Shown in pieces: positions 9,013 through 21,600 of a stretch of 64,000 nucleotides of DNA. The translations under genes were made by a program, and so were the position numbers. The notes below the pieces were generated by a model. That model was not told the origin of the DNA and made no database searches. It worked only from the letters and a program-made list of their open reading frames with translations. Position 1 is the stretch's first letter; every line of letters starts with the position of its first letter. Source of the stretch: Mucidula mucida (lineage: Eukaryota > Basidiomycota > Agaricomycetes > Agaricales > Physalacriaceae); the NCBI GenBank assembly GCA_015501055.1, contig JADNYV010000011.1:372001-436000 (forward strand), given 5' to 3'.

Positions 9013-10794
9013 CCTGTCCCCCACCACCATCTCACATGCCCCATCTTAACTCATATCCGACTTGCTCCCGAGAAACGAGCAAAAAGGAACCCGGCGTAAG
9101 GTGGGGTCCGCGGACAAGCAGTGCTGTCCAAATTCGGCTCTTTGCCTTCTGTAAGCCACGGTCCACTCGGACTTGCTTCTCACCGATCGTGTTGTTGTCA
9201 CCACGACAGCGCCTGCCCAGACGTCGTTACAGACGCGTACCCGCCTCGTAGCCCTCCCACCGACTCCGCGGCGCGTCGCTATCTACCTCAATCGCCCTAT
9301 GCAATCGCCCCTGCCCACCAAACTCGGCGTCCTCATTTCAATGCGATCGAGGTAGATATGCCACTCCTCCAACATTGGCCCTCCGTGTCAGGTACGTAGA
9401 TCAGAACGGATATAGAACGGATCTCGACGCGTCCTTTAGTCTCTACCTTGGCAATGAACGTTTTCCACTATGACGACGGCTTCTGTCTCTGCGAACGCTC
9501 ACTCTGTATCTCACAAGCTCGCTTCATCCCTGCACACTCCGAGTCTCAATATCTCGTTCTCGTCTCTACCCCGGACACTGAGTGTAAATCTCCCTCTCCT
9601 TTCCATCCCCCTTGACTCTCTGTATTTACTTACTCCATGGATTTGACCGTCCTCGCGTCTCTCCCAATGACACGTCTATCCCAAAACGTATCTCTCTCTC
9701 TTTTCACTCTCCATGTCAACCGTGCGAGGGTGCAACTTCGACGAGCCATGGCGACCAACACGAGTTTGCGACAATACTCGAAGCAATTCCCTCCCTGCAT
9801 TGAGTATTTGCAGAAAAACGAGGTGGTCTCAGCCCATCAAGAACTGGGCTCAAAGGACAGATAGCAAAATGGACGACTTCTATAGTACAGCAAACGGAGG
9901 AAACGGTGATGGTGGGATCCAAAAGACGGTTCCCGACGCGGCAGTCGGATATCCTGCATCGTCCAGTGAGAGAAGATTTCGCCCATCCTCGCACGCCCTC
10001 CTATTGTAACGTGCTATCAGTAAGTACCGACGTGAACTTGGCAAGTCTTGATTGAGTACTCTCCTTTTCTCGATTTATCACTCGAGCGTTGAACGTTGAA
10101 CCACGACTGCCTTGTCACTTGTAATCTCAGTCACCGCCCTCCTCCATATACCGGCGTGCCTGAGCACGCCAGCGATGACGTCGGATGTACCCGATGCATG
10201 ACGAACGAGCGCTAGACTGTCGGATTTGCGACGAGCATGCACCGTGTCTCCTCCTGCTCTGACAGCCGAAAACACGCAGTATCTCTACTCACATCATAGG
10301 GTAATATAAATTGATTGTTTGTCGACTCGGACTCACCTTTTACGCCTCTGTATACCTATAGGCTGAATAAACGCCGGCAGTGCAAAACGTTGAGGCATCA
10401 GAGCATCGTATCTACGGTCAAAAGGTTTTGATTCATACACCCCTGAGAACGAAAATGGTCGGCTCGCCATGGTGCTAAAAATTTGGCACTCGCAACATGA
10501 TTAGCACTAGCGTGGCCCAGAAATTCAAATGCTGGACCAGTATCAGTTTTCTTCCCTCAACCTCTCCGAATGTGGACTCCTTCGAATGTCGAGAAGGGGG
10601 GCACGTACTCTACCCAGTCTTCCGCGTCTTTCTCTCACCATATACTTACGCACAGGGGATATTGAACGACAGACTCAAGAGACCCATTCTTGTGACGAAC
10701 GCGCCTGTACATGTATTCCCACTCTCTCAAAGCGCACGTGATAGACTATCCTCAATGGCATCCCTCGACACTGTACATGGCCATTGGAGGATTT
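9013..10794. other. Long intergenic region
   Basis: Several short frames occur, for example a Ser-rich frame from the ATG near 9470 that ends at 9636 and one at 9637-9864. None shows a recognisable domain or a convincing exon chain. A small spliced gene in 9470-10010 cannot be excluded. Pyrimidine-rich tracts (9530-9610) resemble a promoter or 5' leader. Confidence 0.35.
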
Positions 10795-11480
10795 AGCGGC
10801 GACACATCACGAGGCCGTAAATGGGGACCGACAGGCGGTGGTTCCTGGGGCGGTTGTGTCATATACCATCCCGCATAACCATAACTAGAATATGGCATTG
10901 GCATTGGCTGGCCTTCCATGGGCGCATGATACTACGCACGAGGTTAGATAAGGCTAAAAATTAGCTGGATAAACATACACAATATTGACTCCATGGTTGC
11001 ACGGGCGGCTGCGTTTGTGGTGGCGGCATGTTGGTCGGTGGAGGATGTGAAGAAACCCGAGCGCTATCCATCTGAGGAGGCCTACCAGGACCACTAGGCA
11101 TTCGCGAAGCGGCACCATTCGGTATTGCGTGCGACGAGGAAGGTTGTGCAGCGACTGCTGGCCGCACACTGGGGTCAGAACGCCGATGACGAGCCCAGAA
11201 ACAGTTTCGCTTGCCTATCTTTGTTACTGTAGAGCTCTCCGGTCGTTCGGCGGAAGTCTGCACGGTCGATTTGCCGTTAACCTGGTCCACTGTAGCCGTA
11301 ACAGTGCATAGAGACTTGACAGGAAGGGCCGGTGATGAGGGAATCGGTGCATTGACATTGTCAATCGATCCAAAAGACACGGAAGGGCCTGGGCAGCCAC
11401 ATGATCAGCTCTCTGAACGATGAAGGAAAGAAGCGAACGTACCCTGTTTGATAGCGCTTGTATTACACGAGACTTCAGCG
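10795..11480 (-). pseudogene. eIF4G N-terminal pseudogene
   Basis: On the minus strand 10961-11380 aligns with the first exon of the eIF4G-like gene (6116-6520): SFGSIDNVNAP, QVNGKSTVQT, SSTVTKIGK, GAASRMPSGP, SSHPPPTNMPPPQ. The next exon remnant (PMEGQP, GYAGWYM) reaches to about 10860, and the upstream leader exon homology lies at 11440-11480. The ATG has become GTG, and the part around FWARHRRSDPS is shifted relative to the parent. Nothing of the middle or C-terminal domains follows. It is a partial, inactive copy. Confidence 0.75.
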
Positions 11481-11678
11481 CCATCTTCCAGAGATAGTAT
11501 CCCCTGACCTGGACGTCGGGAACGGGTCGGATGGGTTAGGATGTCGTACGGGGGCGGCAAGTGAGATCGTGAAGACGAACGCGGGCCTGCTGGACAGGCG
11601 GACTTTGATGGGAGCTGTGGAGAATTCTTTGGTACCGTTACAGATGAATATTTACTCATTCTACGCCGTCATCGTCAA
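11481..11678. other. Spacer
   Basis: Short interval between the eIF4G pseudogene and the truncated F-box gene; no feature recognised. Confidence 0.3.
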
Positions 11679-12191
11679 TCAACACAACGAAAGCATGTAG
11701 AAGAACGCACGATTGAAACACCCCAGCATATCGTACACGAGGGAATGAGTCGTGGTTATTAACTCTACTCGCTCGAAGTACGTCATCAGCCTTTGCGACA
11801 TGCCTAGCGCCGCGGTAGCATGAAGGGCAGGTGTTTGCAACACAGCGGCGCGCCATCTGCGGCACACGCGAGAGAGGACGATGATGATAAAGTGCGTCTC
11901 CATGACAGACTCTGCCGCGAGGACACCATAGATGAACACGGTCTGGAGAACCGATGTGGGGAGGCGCCGTATAGAGGAGAGAATGGCCTCGTGCTGGTCT
12001 ATAGCGTATCGCTCGCCCATCGTGTCCTGTTCAGCGTTAAGCGCCGCCATTTCGATGCGGAGAAGCTCGACGCGGCGGCGGATCTCGATTACGCGATTCT
12101 TCGGATACGAGAGGTAGGTTCTAAGGTTGTGTGCGTCTTCAGGACTCGGAGGCCCGTTGGATGTGAGGAGGTGGTTGAAGGGCGCCGACAT
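11679..12191 (-). CDS. Truncated F-box protein
   Basis: A single open frame of about 170 residues starts MSAPFNHLL. It has an N-terminal coiled segment (NRVIEIRRRVELLRIEMAAL) followed by an F-box-like core (IRRLPTSVLQTVFIYG, then LSRVCRRWRAAVLQTPALH). This matches the N-terminal third of the large Agaricomycete F-box family, where members usually have 400-600 residues with LRR-like repeats. Here the frame stops soon after the F-box. It is therefore a truncated gene or decaying copy. F-box proteins link substrates to SCF ubiquitin ligases; without the C-terminal half no substrate site is visible. Confidence 0.6.
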   Translation of the reverse strand: MSAPFNHLLTSNGPPSPEDAHNLRTYLSYPKNRVIEIRRRVELLRIEMAALNAEQDTMGERYAIDQHEAILSSIRRLPTSVLQTVFIYGVLAAESVMETHFIIIVLSRVCRRWRAAVLQTPALHATAALGMSQRLMTYFERVELITTTHSLVYDMLGCFNRAFFYMLSLC

Positions 12192-12779
12192 GGCATACGA
12201 TTGGGACAGGACGTTGCTTGAGGGCACTTTGTAGCATTGTGAAATCATCTTGATATTGTATTAGCACGCTGAATGAACAGCAAGAGATGTAGCGCTCACC
12301 ATGAGAGTTGCCTGCTAATTGATGGCCGTCAAGAGAAAGAAGGTCCTACCTGCTGTCGTCATTCCGATCCAAGCTGGCGCGTCTTGCCTAGGTGCTGAGG
12401 GGGACTGGACCTTAAATTCAGGTCCCGCGGCTATCATCATCAATTGAGATTAAATAATAGTATCGAAAAAGTTTTCTTTCTCAGGGCAGAGCACCATACA
12501 TTGTCCAAGCGCGAATTGACGAGAGCTTGCGTTTGTACGTTGGAGTTGTTGACGTTCAAAGACTTTTTGAGACGAATTCCCACGCTCTTGGTGATCGAAC
12601 TAAGTTAAAGTACGTGTGTGATGTTGATCGACAAGCTAGCCTGCACCTCTATCTTCATATCTCGCGCTTCTTGCATTCTCCATTCTTCCGTCAGTCATTT
12701 CCTTTATGGTGAATCAACACAAACAAGCTCGTAAATGTATCTCGTGGTCTGCCTCTTTTCATGGCTCTAGCCGCCTTCG
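12192..12779. other. Spacer upstream of F-box fragment
   Basis: No supported gene; only short frames without domain similarity. Confidence 0.35.
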
Positions 12780-12975
12780 ATTTAGGCTGCCAAGAAGAAG
12801 GCTGTCGCTGAGAAGGAGTCGTATCAGCGCCAAATAACGATGTCTCGTGGTGTATCCAGACGGAAGAAACTTGTGTTGGTGCCTCGATCCGAGCTTATGC
12901 AATCCACCCCCGCGGAAAATGAGTAAGGATCTGACGATGAGGTGGAATCCCCGAGTGAAGAGTATTGTGCGCCTG
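12780..12975 (+). pseudogene. eIF4G scrap with internal deletion
   Basis: Segment 12787-12855 matches the eIF4G linker (AAKKKAVAEKESYQRQ, then TMSRGG) found at 63790-63877 on the minus strand. At a short ACG microhomology it jumps directly to the region just before the last MA3 domain (KKLVLVPRS, acidic SDDEVESPSEE), matching 63360-63450. An in-frame stop follows a TGAGTAAGG sequence. It is an internally deleted, non-coding remnant. Confidence 0.75.
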
Positions 12976-13628
12976 GTCTTTGATTCGGAGCGAAAATGCT
13001 TCTCATTGTCTTATGGTTTTGACTTAACGTATATCTGTACTTCGGTAGTGCTTATGCTTCTTACCTGCTGAGCCTCAAGCCGGTCAGTCAAGTGTTCTCA
13101 GTTCTCCCATCTCCTGCGCACTTTCATGACTGCTCACTAGCAGCCCTGCGAGACTTTGTCCACCCTCAAGAATACGGATTGCGTGCGGCGGGCGCGGATA
13201 CACAAATTAAGTTTTGATTGTCGGCGTCCAGGAAGGAGTAACAGGACTTTCGCCACACATAATTAACTTGCCTGACGCACGTTGTCGTGAAATTCAAGGT
13301 TCCGCGTATACGCGTTCTTCGCCGACCGGCGGCATGTAGGTTCCCTTTCCCTCTTCCCTTTTTCAGCGCGCAATGACCCAGTCGGCGGGCTTATTGATGG
13401 ACTTTCCAAGTCTACTAGTATTTAGTTCTGATTACGACCTTTACTGTGCTGACAGGCAACTCTCAATCTCGCCAAAAAATGCTTTGTTGAGATCACCGAG
13501 AACGCCGGTAGCGCCGTCATCTCAGCGGATAGAGTGTTCGGGCGCTGCACAGAGTGGCGGAATCGAATCCCTTACCTTCACTCTCCCTCTCACGCAGCAC
13601 TCAGCCGACTGAACCCGCCCTCCTCACA
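12976..13628. other. Intergenic spacer
   Basis: No gene recognised; the right part (13340-13628) has pyrimidine-rich tracts and is probably the old promoter of the SDR pseudogene. Confidence 0.35.
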
Positions 13629-14920
13629 ATGGGTTCCGTCGTGTCCATGTACGCTGCCAACTGGCCTCCCAAAGCGAAGTGGTCCGTCGACGACATTCCC
13701 GACTTGTCCGGCAAGGTGATCATTGTCACTGGTGTGTCTGAGACCTTCCTCAATGCTATATCGACTTTATGTGCTAACTCGCCATCTCTAGGAGGAAACA
13801 GCGGCATTGGGGATGAGACTGTCAAAGCCTTGCTTACAAAATAAGCCAAGGTGTACATCGCCTCTCACGACAAAACTCGCGTCGATACGACTATCCAGGC
13901 ACTCAAGAGCGTAATCTACAACGAGGCGCTGTTCATCGACCTTGACCTCGCGAGTCTGCGTTCTGTCAAGGCCGCAGCTGAGACGTTCCAAAAACTCGAA
14001 AGCAAACTCGACGTCCTCATCAACAATGCGTACGCATTTATATCATCCGCGACGCGTTGTCTCATTCTTAACCAGTGGGGTAATGATCCCGGATCCTCAA
14101 GCGCTCACCGCTGAAGGCTACGACCTTCAATTCGGCGTCAACGTCGTAGGAAAGTACATTCCACTGCTGATGGAGGCACCTGTCTGATGGGCCACACACT
14201 ATCTTTAGGACCATACTATTTCACTCGCCTTCTGATTCCCCAACTCGAGGCCGCTGGCTCCTCCCGCGTTGTCACGCTCACCTCGCATGGTCATGTTCTC
14301 GTCAACGGCATAAACTGGGACACAATTATGGACGGTCCTGAACGACGAAACGCGAAACCGTTAGATCTATACAACCAGAGTAAGTTTGTGAGTGACAGTC
14401 GCTTTGTAAGCTTTCTTCCCTTTGACGAAGGGTCTACGTAGACAAACATTGTTGTCGCCGACGAGCTCGCGAGGCGGTACGCCGATAAGGGCATTGTATC
14501 CACCCAGGCGTGTTCTGATTGCCACCCAGTCTCCCACGTCATACTAAATCCTGCGTAGGCCTGATCGTCACCAACCTTGGGCGAACGATGTCTCCTACGA
14601 TCGTAAAAATAGTCGTACGTGCCCCACTCGGCGCGCAAACGACCCACACTAACAATCCGTTATGTAGGGCTACTTGTCATACAACGCAGCGCAAGGAGCG
14701 TTGACTTCCCTCTGGGCTGCAACGTCTCCAGAGACAGCGGATGTGAATGGATGGTCAGTTTCTTTTGCTGTTCAGCCTGTCAGTCAACTGACTGCTTGCC
14801 GCTATGTAGTACCTCGTACCGTGGGTACGGATCGGCAGTCCTCATGTAAAAACATCCGATCCCGAGCTTGGAACCATGCTTTGGAATTGGTTAGAGGAGC
14901 AGATCAAGGACGTCAAGTGA
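13629..14920 (+). pseudogene. Short-chain dehydrogenase/reductase, inactivated
   Basis: The exons spell a typical fungal SDR: MGSVVSMYAANWPPKAKWSV, KVIIVTGGNSGIGDETVKALL (TGxxxGxG cofactor motif), LDVLINNAGVMIP (NNAG), FGVNVV, GPYYFTRLLIPQL, SSRVVTLTSHG, YNQSKFTNIVVADEL (YxxxK), and a C-terminal NWLEEQIKDVK. Two lesions are visible. A TAA stop follows LLTK (about 13842-13844), where related proteins continue NAKVYIA. The donor after FGVNVVG (near 14150) reads GAAAGT where a GT is needed. The exon following TQA also does not join cleanly in frame. NAD(P)-dependent oxidoreductase ancestry is clear; an active product is unlikely. Confidence 0.75.
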
Positions 14921-15141
14921 GCTTGTCGTCTGTTCAGTATGGAACTATTCTTTCGTGTTCTGCTAGGATCAGTGTCCATCATAGTAGACGGATGAGAATG
15001 GCAGATGTCACTAACCAAGACACGTTCTACGACAGCTATCTAACGTGTCGCATCAGTAAATCAGAACATGCCTCATTTCAACAATCGCAGTCAATACCGT
15101 CTGTCTGTATGAACGATAATTGAAGGCATTTAATTGGTATC

Positions 15142-17166
15142 TCAATCAAACTCCCGCTTCGACAACTCGAATAGCTTCCCCATGACATCCTTCGGGGCGG
15201 CCCTCAATCCACTGTGCACGAGCTGGTTCGTCACATACTGTTCCGTGTTCTTGATCTTCGCTGCCGTGTCTTGGGCCAGGTCAAAGTCCACATACATGTC
15301 ATCAAAATATCTTCGCAACGTTGATAAGTCCACCGCAAAAGCAGAATGGAAATACGTACGACACACTAGACACCTTCACCTCGTTGTTCCTTAATTGCTC
15401 CAAGTCAAAGAGAGGTCCCCATCCATCATATTGTGCGAGAATCTCAGCAGCGCCTTTTAGTGGGCGCAGATTGGCGTAGTCGGAGAACATGTTGGGGAAT
15501 ATCTACGCGCGCCGTCGGTGAGAAAGGCCCGTAATGTGTGTCTTGGGTACATACCATTTCTCCAGTAAAGTATATGGGCTCGGTGTCGGCTAGATTCTTG
15601 ACAAGGGACCAAGAGAATTGCGGATAGCTATTGAGCGTTCGGGATGCAGACCATCTAGATGCTTGACTGGATCCGACAGTCAGAACTGGTAAGTAGAAGA
15701 GCAGTAAAACGCACCCTTGACAGTATATAGGTTCGTGCAAGATGCTGAAAATGGGGCTCCCATCAAACGATTGGGATAGCTCGATGAGCTGTATCGTCTT
15801 GTATGTTAGCTTTCCAAACAATTCGAGGTCTTTGGATGCTCTGAAAACAAGTTCTATAGGTCGTTCAACTAGATGGCGGAGGGACAGAATACTTAAGACG
15901 TACGATGAACACGATCGATGCCATCTGCAAGAAGACTGAGCTCATATTGATGTACGAATAATAAGAAAGCGTACTATGCATCCCAAAGTCCATCCCGAGA
16001 TGCTGCCAACGATTAGGCGATAACCGACCGCCGTTGGTCACCTTGACCTCGTTCGCTTCGAGGTACGACATGATATCCCGGACCTAGAGCGTATGAGGCG
16101 AGTAGTTACGACGAGTGATAGGTCCTACACGCTTGATATCTTGAGGATACTTCTCATAGTATATCTTGTTCCGCTTGATCACTCTATCTTCGCAAAAGTA
16201 AGCTTTGGTACTTCGTAGGAGAAACGATGACTGACGGACGGTAGCGGCATACACCGGATCTGGATGGGACACAAGCGGAGCTAGCCCTCCAGTAGTGAAG
16301 ACCTCCTTCAGGCCCTCGCTATGGAACGACAAGTATGTTATGGCGCAAAATCCTCCAAAGCTCTGGCCGAGGATAGTCCATTTGCGATCTTCGGGGTTAG
16401 GTTTATGGCCGAGGAGAATGGAGCGGATGGCTTCGCAGTCTTTCACTGCAAAAAATAAATAAGACAGCACCAATGATATGAAAGGGCTGACCTATGGAAT
16501 CGGCGCGGAAGAGTTTGAAGTAATCTGCAACGTCCTGATCTGTCTTGAGCCGCGCGGGGAGGCTTTCGGGCGAGATATGGGTACTAAGGCCTGTTCCCCG
16601 AGGGTCCAGCCAGAGCGTCTATGAACCTAGTGAGTTGGACGAGGGATCGGGGACGGTATATTCGTACCTGATATCCTCGCGAATGTATCTGGATGACAAT
16701 CTTGTCAGGAAAGGTACACTATAGTGATACAGAACTGAATACTTCGGCCGCGTATCCATGTATATCGGCCAATGGGACTTCGTGTCCTGGACCACCTAAT
16801 CGACATGTTAAAGGATGTATGGGGTAGATGTCGTGGATGCGCACCTTGCAAGTACAATACTACACACATTTGATGTGTTAAAGGAGAAGGTACTGTACAG
16901 TAGACAACTATACTGACGAATGGGCAGTTTATCCTCTTCTTCGGGAGTCTTGGCCTTGTCTTTTGGAATCATACTGCGTGCAAAGACGCGTATCGTTTCA
17001 CCCTCAGGCTTCGAATAATCTAGAGGCAAGTCAAAGAATCTCTCTACAACCTTGATACCGCCTAGCAAAGTCAACAACGGACTTGTTAATCAGAGATAAG
17101 CCGACCTTTGAGCGAGTACGTCTCTAAGGCTTGTGCGTCGTACTTGGGCATCGCCATTTGTGTCAT
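15142..17166 (-). CDS. Prolyl aminopeptidase-like alpha/beta hydrolase (S33 type)
   Basis: A multi-exon gene starts MTQMAMPKYDAQALETYSLK, then joins GGIKVVERFFDLPLDYSKPE and a further run of exons. The nucleophile elbow GQSFGG sits in WTILGQSFGGFCAITYLSF, and EVFTTGGLAPL follows; both are typical of fungal proline-iminopeptidase-like S33 hydrolases. The C-terminal exon ends LVHSGLRAAPKDVMGKLFELSKREFD at 15142. The family releases N-terminal proline or hydrolyses related small substrates; the exact substrate is unknown. At least eight short introns separate the exons and no frame break was seen in the parts checked. The start ATG (17164-17166) faces DCTN5 copy B with only 141 bases between them, so it may now use part of the duplicated DCTN5 promoter. 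Confidence 0.75.
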
Positions 17167-17307
17167 GGTCGCTCGAAAGGGATATATGCTCCTGGTGGTA
17201 GGAAGGAAGCAGCCAGGCCGGAGCTGTCTCCGCACGGCATGCGATAGCAGAGTTATCATCGGGTGACCATGAGCGTGGTTCGAAAGAGGCCGGCAGGGTC
17301 AAACATC
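17167..17307. promoter_or_regulatory. Divergent interval hydrolase / DCTN5 copy B
   Basis: 141 bases between two opposed ATGs. The part next to DCTN5 B (GAGGCCGGCAGGGTCAAAC) is shared with the upstream region of DCTN5 copy A, so a duplicated promoter piece abuts the hydrolase gene. Confidence 0.5.
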
Positions 17308-18130
17308 ATGTCGCTTGAGCCGCCAATCTACTACTCCAAATCCGAGTTTATCGAGACAGTGCGGCCGCCTTGCTGATAGTCAACGCGTACAACGACCGAC
17401 GCGCTCTTCTAGGACACGGGAAACAAGGTGTCGCGTCTTGCTGGGCCGCAGAATATCATCCGACTTGGCGGCAAGACTATTATCTCGAGCTCGGCGATTA
17501 TCAGAGGCGATCTCAGACGTTCTGGGCCAGGCCGTGCTGTGGTCATATCGCTGGGAAGATATTGCTTGGTTGGCGAGGGATGTTTGATGCGGTATGTGCT
17601 CAAGCCTTTCAACGAAATTTGTGTTGGCGCCCCGATACAAGCCCATGGGAATCGACCACTGCCGACGTTGAGCAAGGATCTAACGATGAGATGGAATCCC
17701 CGACTGAAGAGAGCGCTGCACCGACGATGGTCTCCTGCGGATGCCAAGAAGAAGATTGAGTCTGAAAGAGTTCGCGGTCCGGAACTCCCTACCCGCATAG
17801 TACCATCACGTCTTCGTCGACAAATTCGAATCTTTTGCGATTGAGTCGAGGGATGCAGAAGCACGGCTTATTGGACTTGTTTGCGCGTGCCTCGTCAAAG
17901 AGTCTATGTGCCTCAGCCGCGTTCGAGCAAGGCATAGCGTCTGTTGCCGAGTTCCTGGACGATATTGCTATTGATGCGCCGAAGGCTCCCAAGCTCCTGG
18001 CCATAATGATCAAGGGCGCGGACCTCTCGGAGGCACAACGGACATGGATAGCCGACAAGTTGGAGGGGAGTGGCGCCAAGCTTCTTGAGCTTACTAGGAA
18101 GTCATTTCACAGGCGAGTTTTGTTCATTAC
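17308..18130 (+). pseudogene. Chimera: DCTN5 exons 1-2 fused to eIF4G MA3 fragment
   Basis: Exon 1 (17308-17358) and exon 2 of DCTN5 are present with intron 1 and two in-frame indels (minus 9, plus 3 bases) relative to copies A and C. Inside intron 2, around 17610, the sequence switches at a TCAACG-like microhomology to the eIF4G region before the last MA3 domain (LVLAP), then the MA3 domain itself (DLFARASSKSLCASAAFEQ, FLDDIAIDAPKAPKLLAIM). The eIF4G part has internal deletions and stops near 17760. No full dynactin or MA3 product is possible; a short N-terminal p25 fragment could be made. It marks one breakpoint of the duplicated block. Confidence 0.8.
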
Positions 18131-18622
18131 CGTGTTGTATCAGGCTGGAAGAACTTGCCCATATCCTACTTTTTTTCGAATCGAAGAGACGTCCATATAT
18201 CATGTTTTCAGTCCGAGGAACATTGTCAAATCTTCATGTATCCACCCGGTAGTCGTAGGTAAATGCTGCCTAAGATAGTATTCCGAGAACAGCATCCAAA
18301 GTTCAGCAAGGACACTTTCTGCTGGCGCGGGAAGACGCGCTCGACACACGGACCGTGTTACGACAATGACAGAATATCTGTACAACTTGAAAGTCGTCGG
18401 CGAGTACTTACCGCTGTACTAGAGGACATTCGCTTTCCATGCTACGTATCACAATAAATCGAAAATCGTACAAAGCAAAAGAAGTCAATCAATGAACAAC
18501 GTATTAGAAGTACTTCAAGCGAGACTACAGTTGCACGCGATACGAGCAACGACGCGCCCTGACCCAGGTAGCCTGACCAGATCAGTTCCCGTCGATACCG
18601 TCGTGTCCCACCTTCGCACTTC
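18131..18622. other. Spacer shared with left arm
   Basis: Mostly the reverse counterpart of 3540-3960 and 2540-2590. It contains no gene and represents the 3' flanks of the eIF4G-type and DUF6535 genes. Confidence 0.5.
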
Positions 18623-21600
18623 TCACTGTGCCTCATCAAAATAGGTCAGGCTAGGAACGGTACTCCAGATGAAATGGAATATCGATCTAAGCAGCGTACA
18701 CTTAGCAAACGTAATAGTGTAAGGTATTTGAAGACATACATCATCAATATTAGCTTCAAGTCTGTTACTCTGTAGACGTTCAATATGTCCCACCAGAAAA
18801 TCCCTGTAGTATCCGATGCGCAACTTTATTTGGGCAATGTGTTCAGGTGTATACGGAAACATACACTCGCTGTTATGGTGGAAATACTTGTGTTTGGTGT
18901 CGTCTGGTAGGCTGTTTGAGAATGCTTCGAGGCATTCCAGTGCTGTATTCCACACGGACTGTGCCTCTTTGGCACTTGACGGACATAACTTGACAATCTT
19001 GATCAGGAGGCTCGTCAACATATTGGGAGCCGCCTGGACAGCCCCAAATTGGCCTGCCACAATGAGTAGCGCCGTACACAGATTATCCGCACGAAACAGA
19101 TATTCTGTGTATGGTTCAATGGGCGTCATGTTATCCTTGGCGTGCAGTAGACCCTCAACATATGCAGCGACGATAACAATGTTGTCAGAGAAGAGATATA
19201 TTGTCTTTCCAAGGAAGGCAATGGCGTCGACCTCAAGAAAGGTAGAATAGGTTGTGTCAACGTCTGAGGCATACCAATGTTCAGCAATGATTCGGTCAAA
19301 CGTTACTTGAGAGCACATTTGGTAATGAGATATGCAATCCACGGACTTCGCATGCAGTCCCAATTTGATGAGACTGTTAACAACATCCTCTGAGAGGGGC
19401 CATCAATGACAATGTGGCAAAGTTTCGCGCGTATACCGATTGTAGTCAGGCCTCATGGTGTATAAAGGGAACAAGGATTGCAAGCGCATCTGCCAAAGCC
19501 TATTGTCTTTCTGATGGCCCGTGCGATCAGCGAACAAGTTTGAAGAGAAGATGTGCTGAATTACATCCTTGAAGGCCTCACTCTCTGCTAGAGAAAGGCT
19601 GCTCTAGGATACGATCCCGAGAATATTGTCAAGTGCAGAAATAAACAAATCGCCACATGGCTCGCAGCAAACTTCCCCGGCCAGGCGTGTTGCAGGATCG
19701 GAGCAGAGAAAATGACGGAGAACAGAAATGATAACTCGCGCGTGTACAGATGTGCCATGATTTAATGTGTTGGATGGTAGAAATTGCGTGAGGATCGCTT
19801 GGTCGATTTGCTCTTGAAAGTGAGGAATCATCTCCAAGAACGTAAATGCTCCAGTCCGTTCAGTTGGTGCTTTATACTGTGGCAAGCCGTCATTCGAGGT
19901 ACGAAGCCACCGCCAGTGGTTCAACAAATAGGCGCCACAGAAGCTTTCCGCATTGGGGATGTGTGCCGCGCGCAGCGCACACACCAACGGAAGGTTGAGG
20001 TGCACAAGATAGTCCTGCCAGGTCTGCCAGGGAAGCTTACATTCGTTCTGTATTGCGCCTGTAATTATTTGGACCGGGGAAGGCCAAAACGGTGGATGGT
20101 ACGTCTCGCGGCCCGCCATTTGCATCATTAGCAGTGAAGCTGTCCTTCAAGAGCTCATGATACTGCTCCCATACAGCATGCTCAGGAACAAGGGCACTCT
20201 GAAGAGCAGGGACTGGTGGTCGGCAATGGTCACCAAATTCAAACTCCGACGCTGGCTGAGGCCATGGTCACGTACTTGAGGCTGAATTGCTGGCCTCCCA
20301 CCTCACTTTTGGGACAGGTTTGTATGAAAGAAAAGCATGGCATGATGCATCTCAAGAAAGTTATCATTGCAGATTTTTTTATTTTGCTTCTCTTCAAGTA
20401 GTAGAGTCATCCAGCAGCCCTTTCAACATGTAAATAAGAAATCTGCAACAATAACTTTTATTCAAGGAATATTCTAAGAATTTTTGAATTTTTCCCAAGA
20501 CCTGAGATGTGACGATACGAGCTCCAAACTTCGCAGAGGAATCAGCTCTTTGGATCCCGTTTGGCAGGGGTTTCCTTTTTGGGCAATACCACTTTCTTGA
20601 TCACCAATTTCTGGCCCGGTTGCCGACGATTTCGGGTCGCACGTTTCCCATGGCTTCAATCACAAGTGCGCGGACAGTGGCATTGGACGAAGTGCGTAAA
20701 AGCCACAATATGGAATCTCGATCGAGAGAATCGATTTGCTTGTCTATGGTGCGCTGTTCAACAGCGGACAGGGTGGACTCAGATGGACTGTTTCTCGGAA
20801 AGAACTGGTGCGAAACAGAGTACAAGATGGAAGAAAGAGGGGTCCGATATGGGCAGGATGGATCAATGGTGGACAGTATCACTGTTGCGGCGTATGCAAG
20901 GAAAGTGAGGATGGTGAGAGTAGCAATAGTGGTCGCAATAGAGGATACGAAAGCGAACAGGAATACGACGAGACCGACGAGGAACATGACTAGAGCGATG
21001 TGTAGAAGGAAGGGAAGAACACCAATGATAACGGGAATCGACCATTTCTGGAAGTTGGTGTAGCGAAACTGGCGGATGCGAACATTGTGAAGTGCAGTGC
21101 CAGAACCCGAGGGTTTGGAGACATAATACGAAACCCATTGCTTTGCGAGTACGGCCATCAAAGCTGCGATAAGACTAACTGTCAGGCTGGTGAACCAGAG
21201 CCCGTTCACGCAGACGTGAGTTGAAGATGGAGAGAAAGAGGCGGTGGGGGTCCAAGATGAAGGCTGTACGGATGCACCGTCAGAGCCATTCAAAGCCGCC
21301 CGCTGCAGCTGAACCATCTCGAACATCAGCGCGGCAGTTACGGGGACGTAGTCCATCTGCAGGCTTTGAGATGTCATGGCAACAAAACCAGCAACGACCG
21401 CAGAAAAAAGACCAGACTGTGCGCACTCTACTTGAGTCTGGAGCAACGTAGAATTTATTGAGGACGTACGAAAACAAGGAGCACATCCGCATTCTCAGTC
21501 AACTCTTTGGTCATCGCGTTGTCCAGAATTTGAGCTTCGTTCATGTAGACCTGCCAGAGTTTGGCGCTAGGACTACATTCCTCACCAAAAGCATCCTCGG

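Noticed and set aside
9470..10010. Possible small spliced gene starting with a Ser-rich frame
   Set aside because: No convincing donor-acceptor chain and no domain; left as unassigned intergenic sequence.
20509..21063. 184-codon plus-strand frame
   Set aside because: Antisense to the DUF6535 membrane region; no domain of its own.
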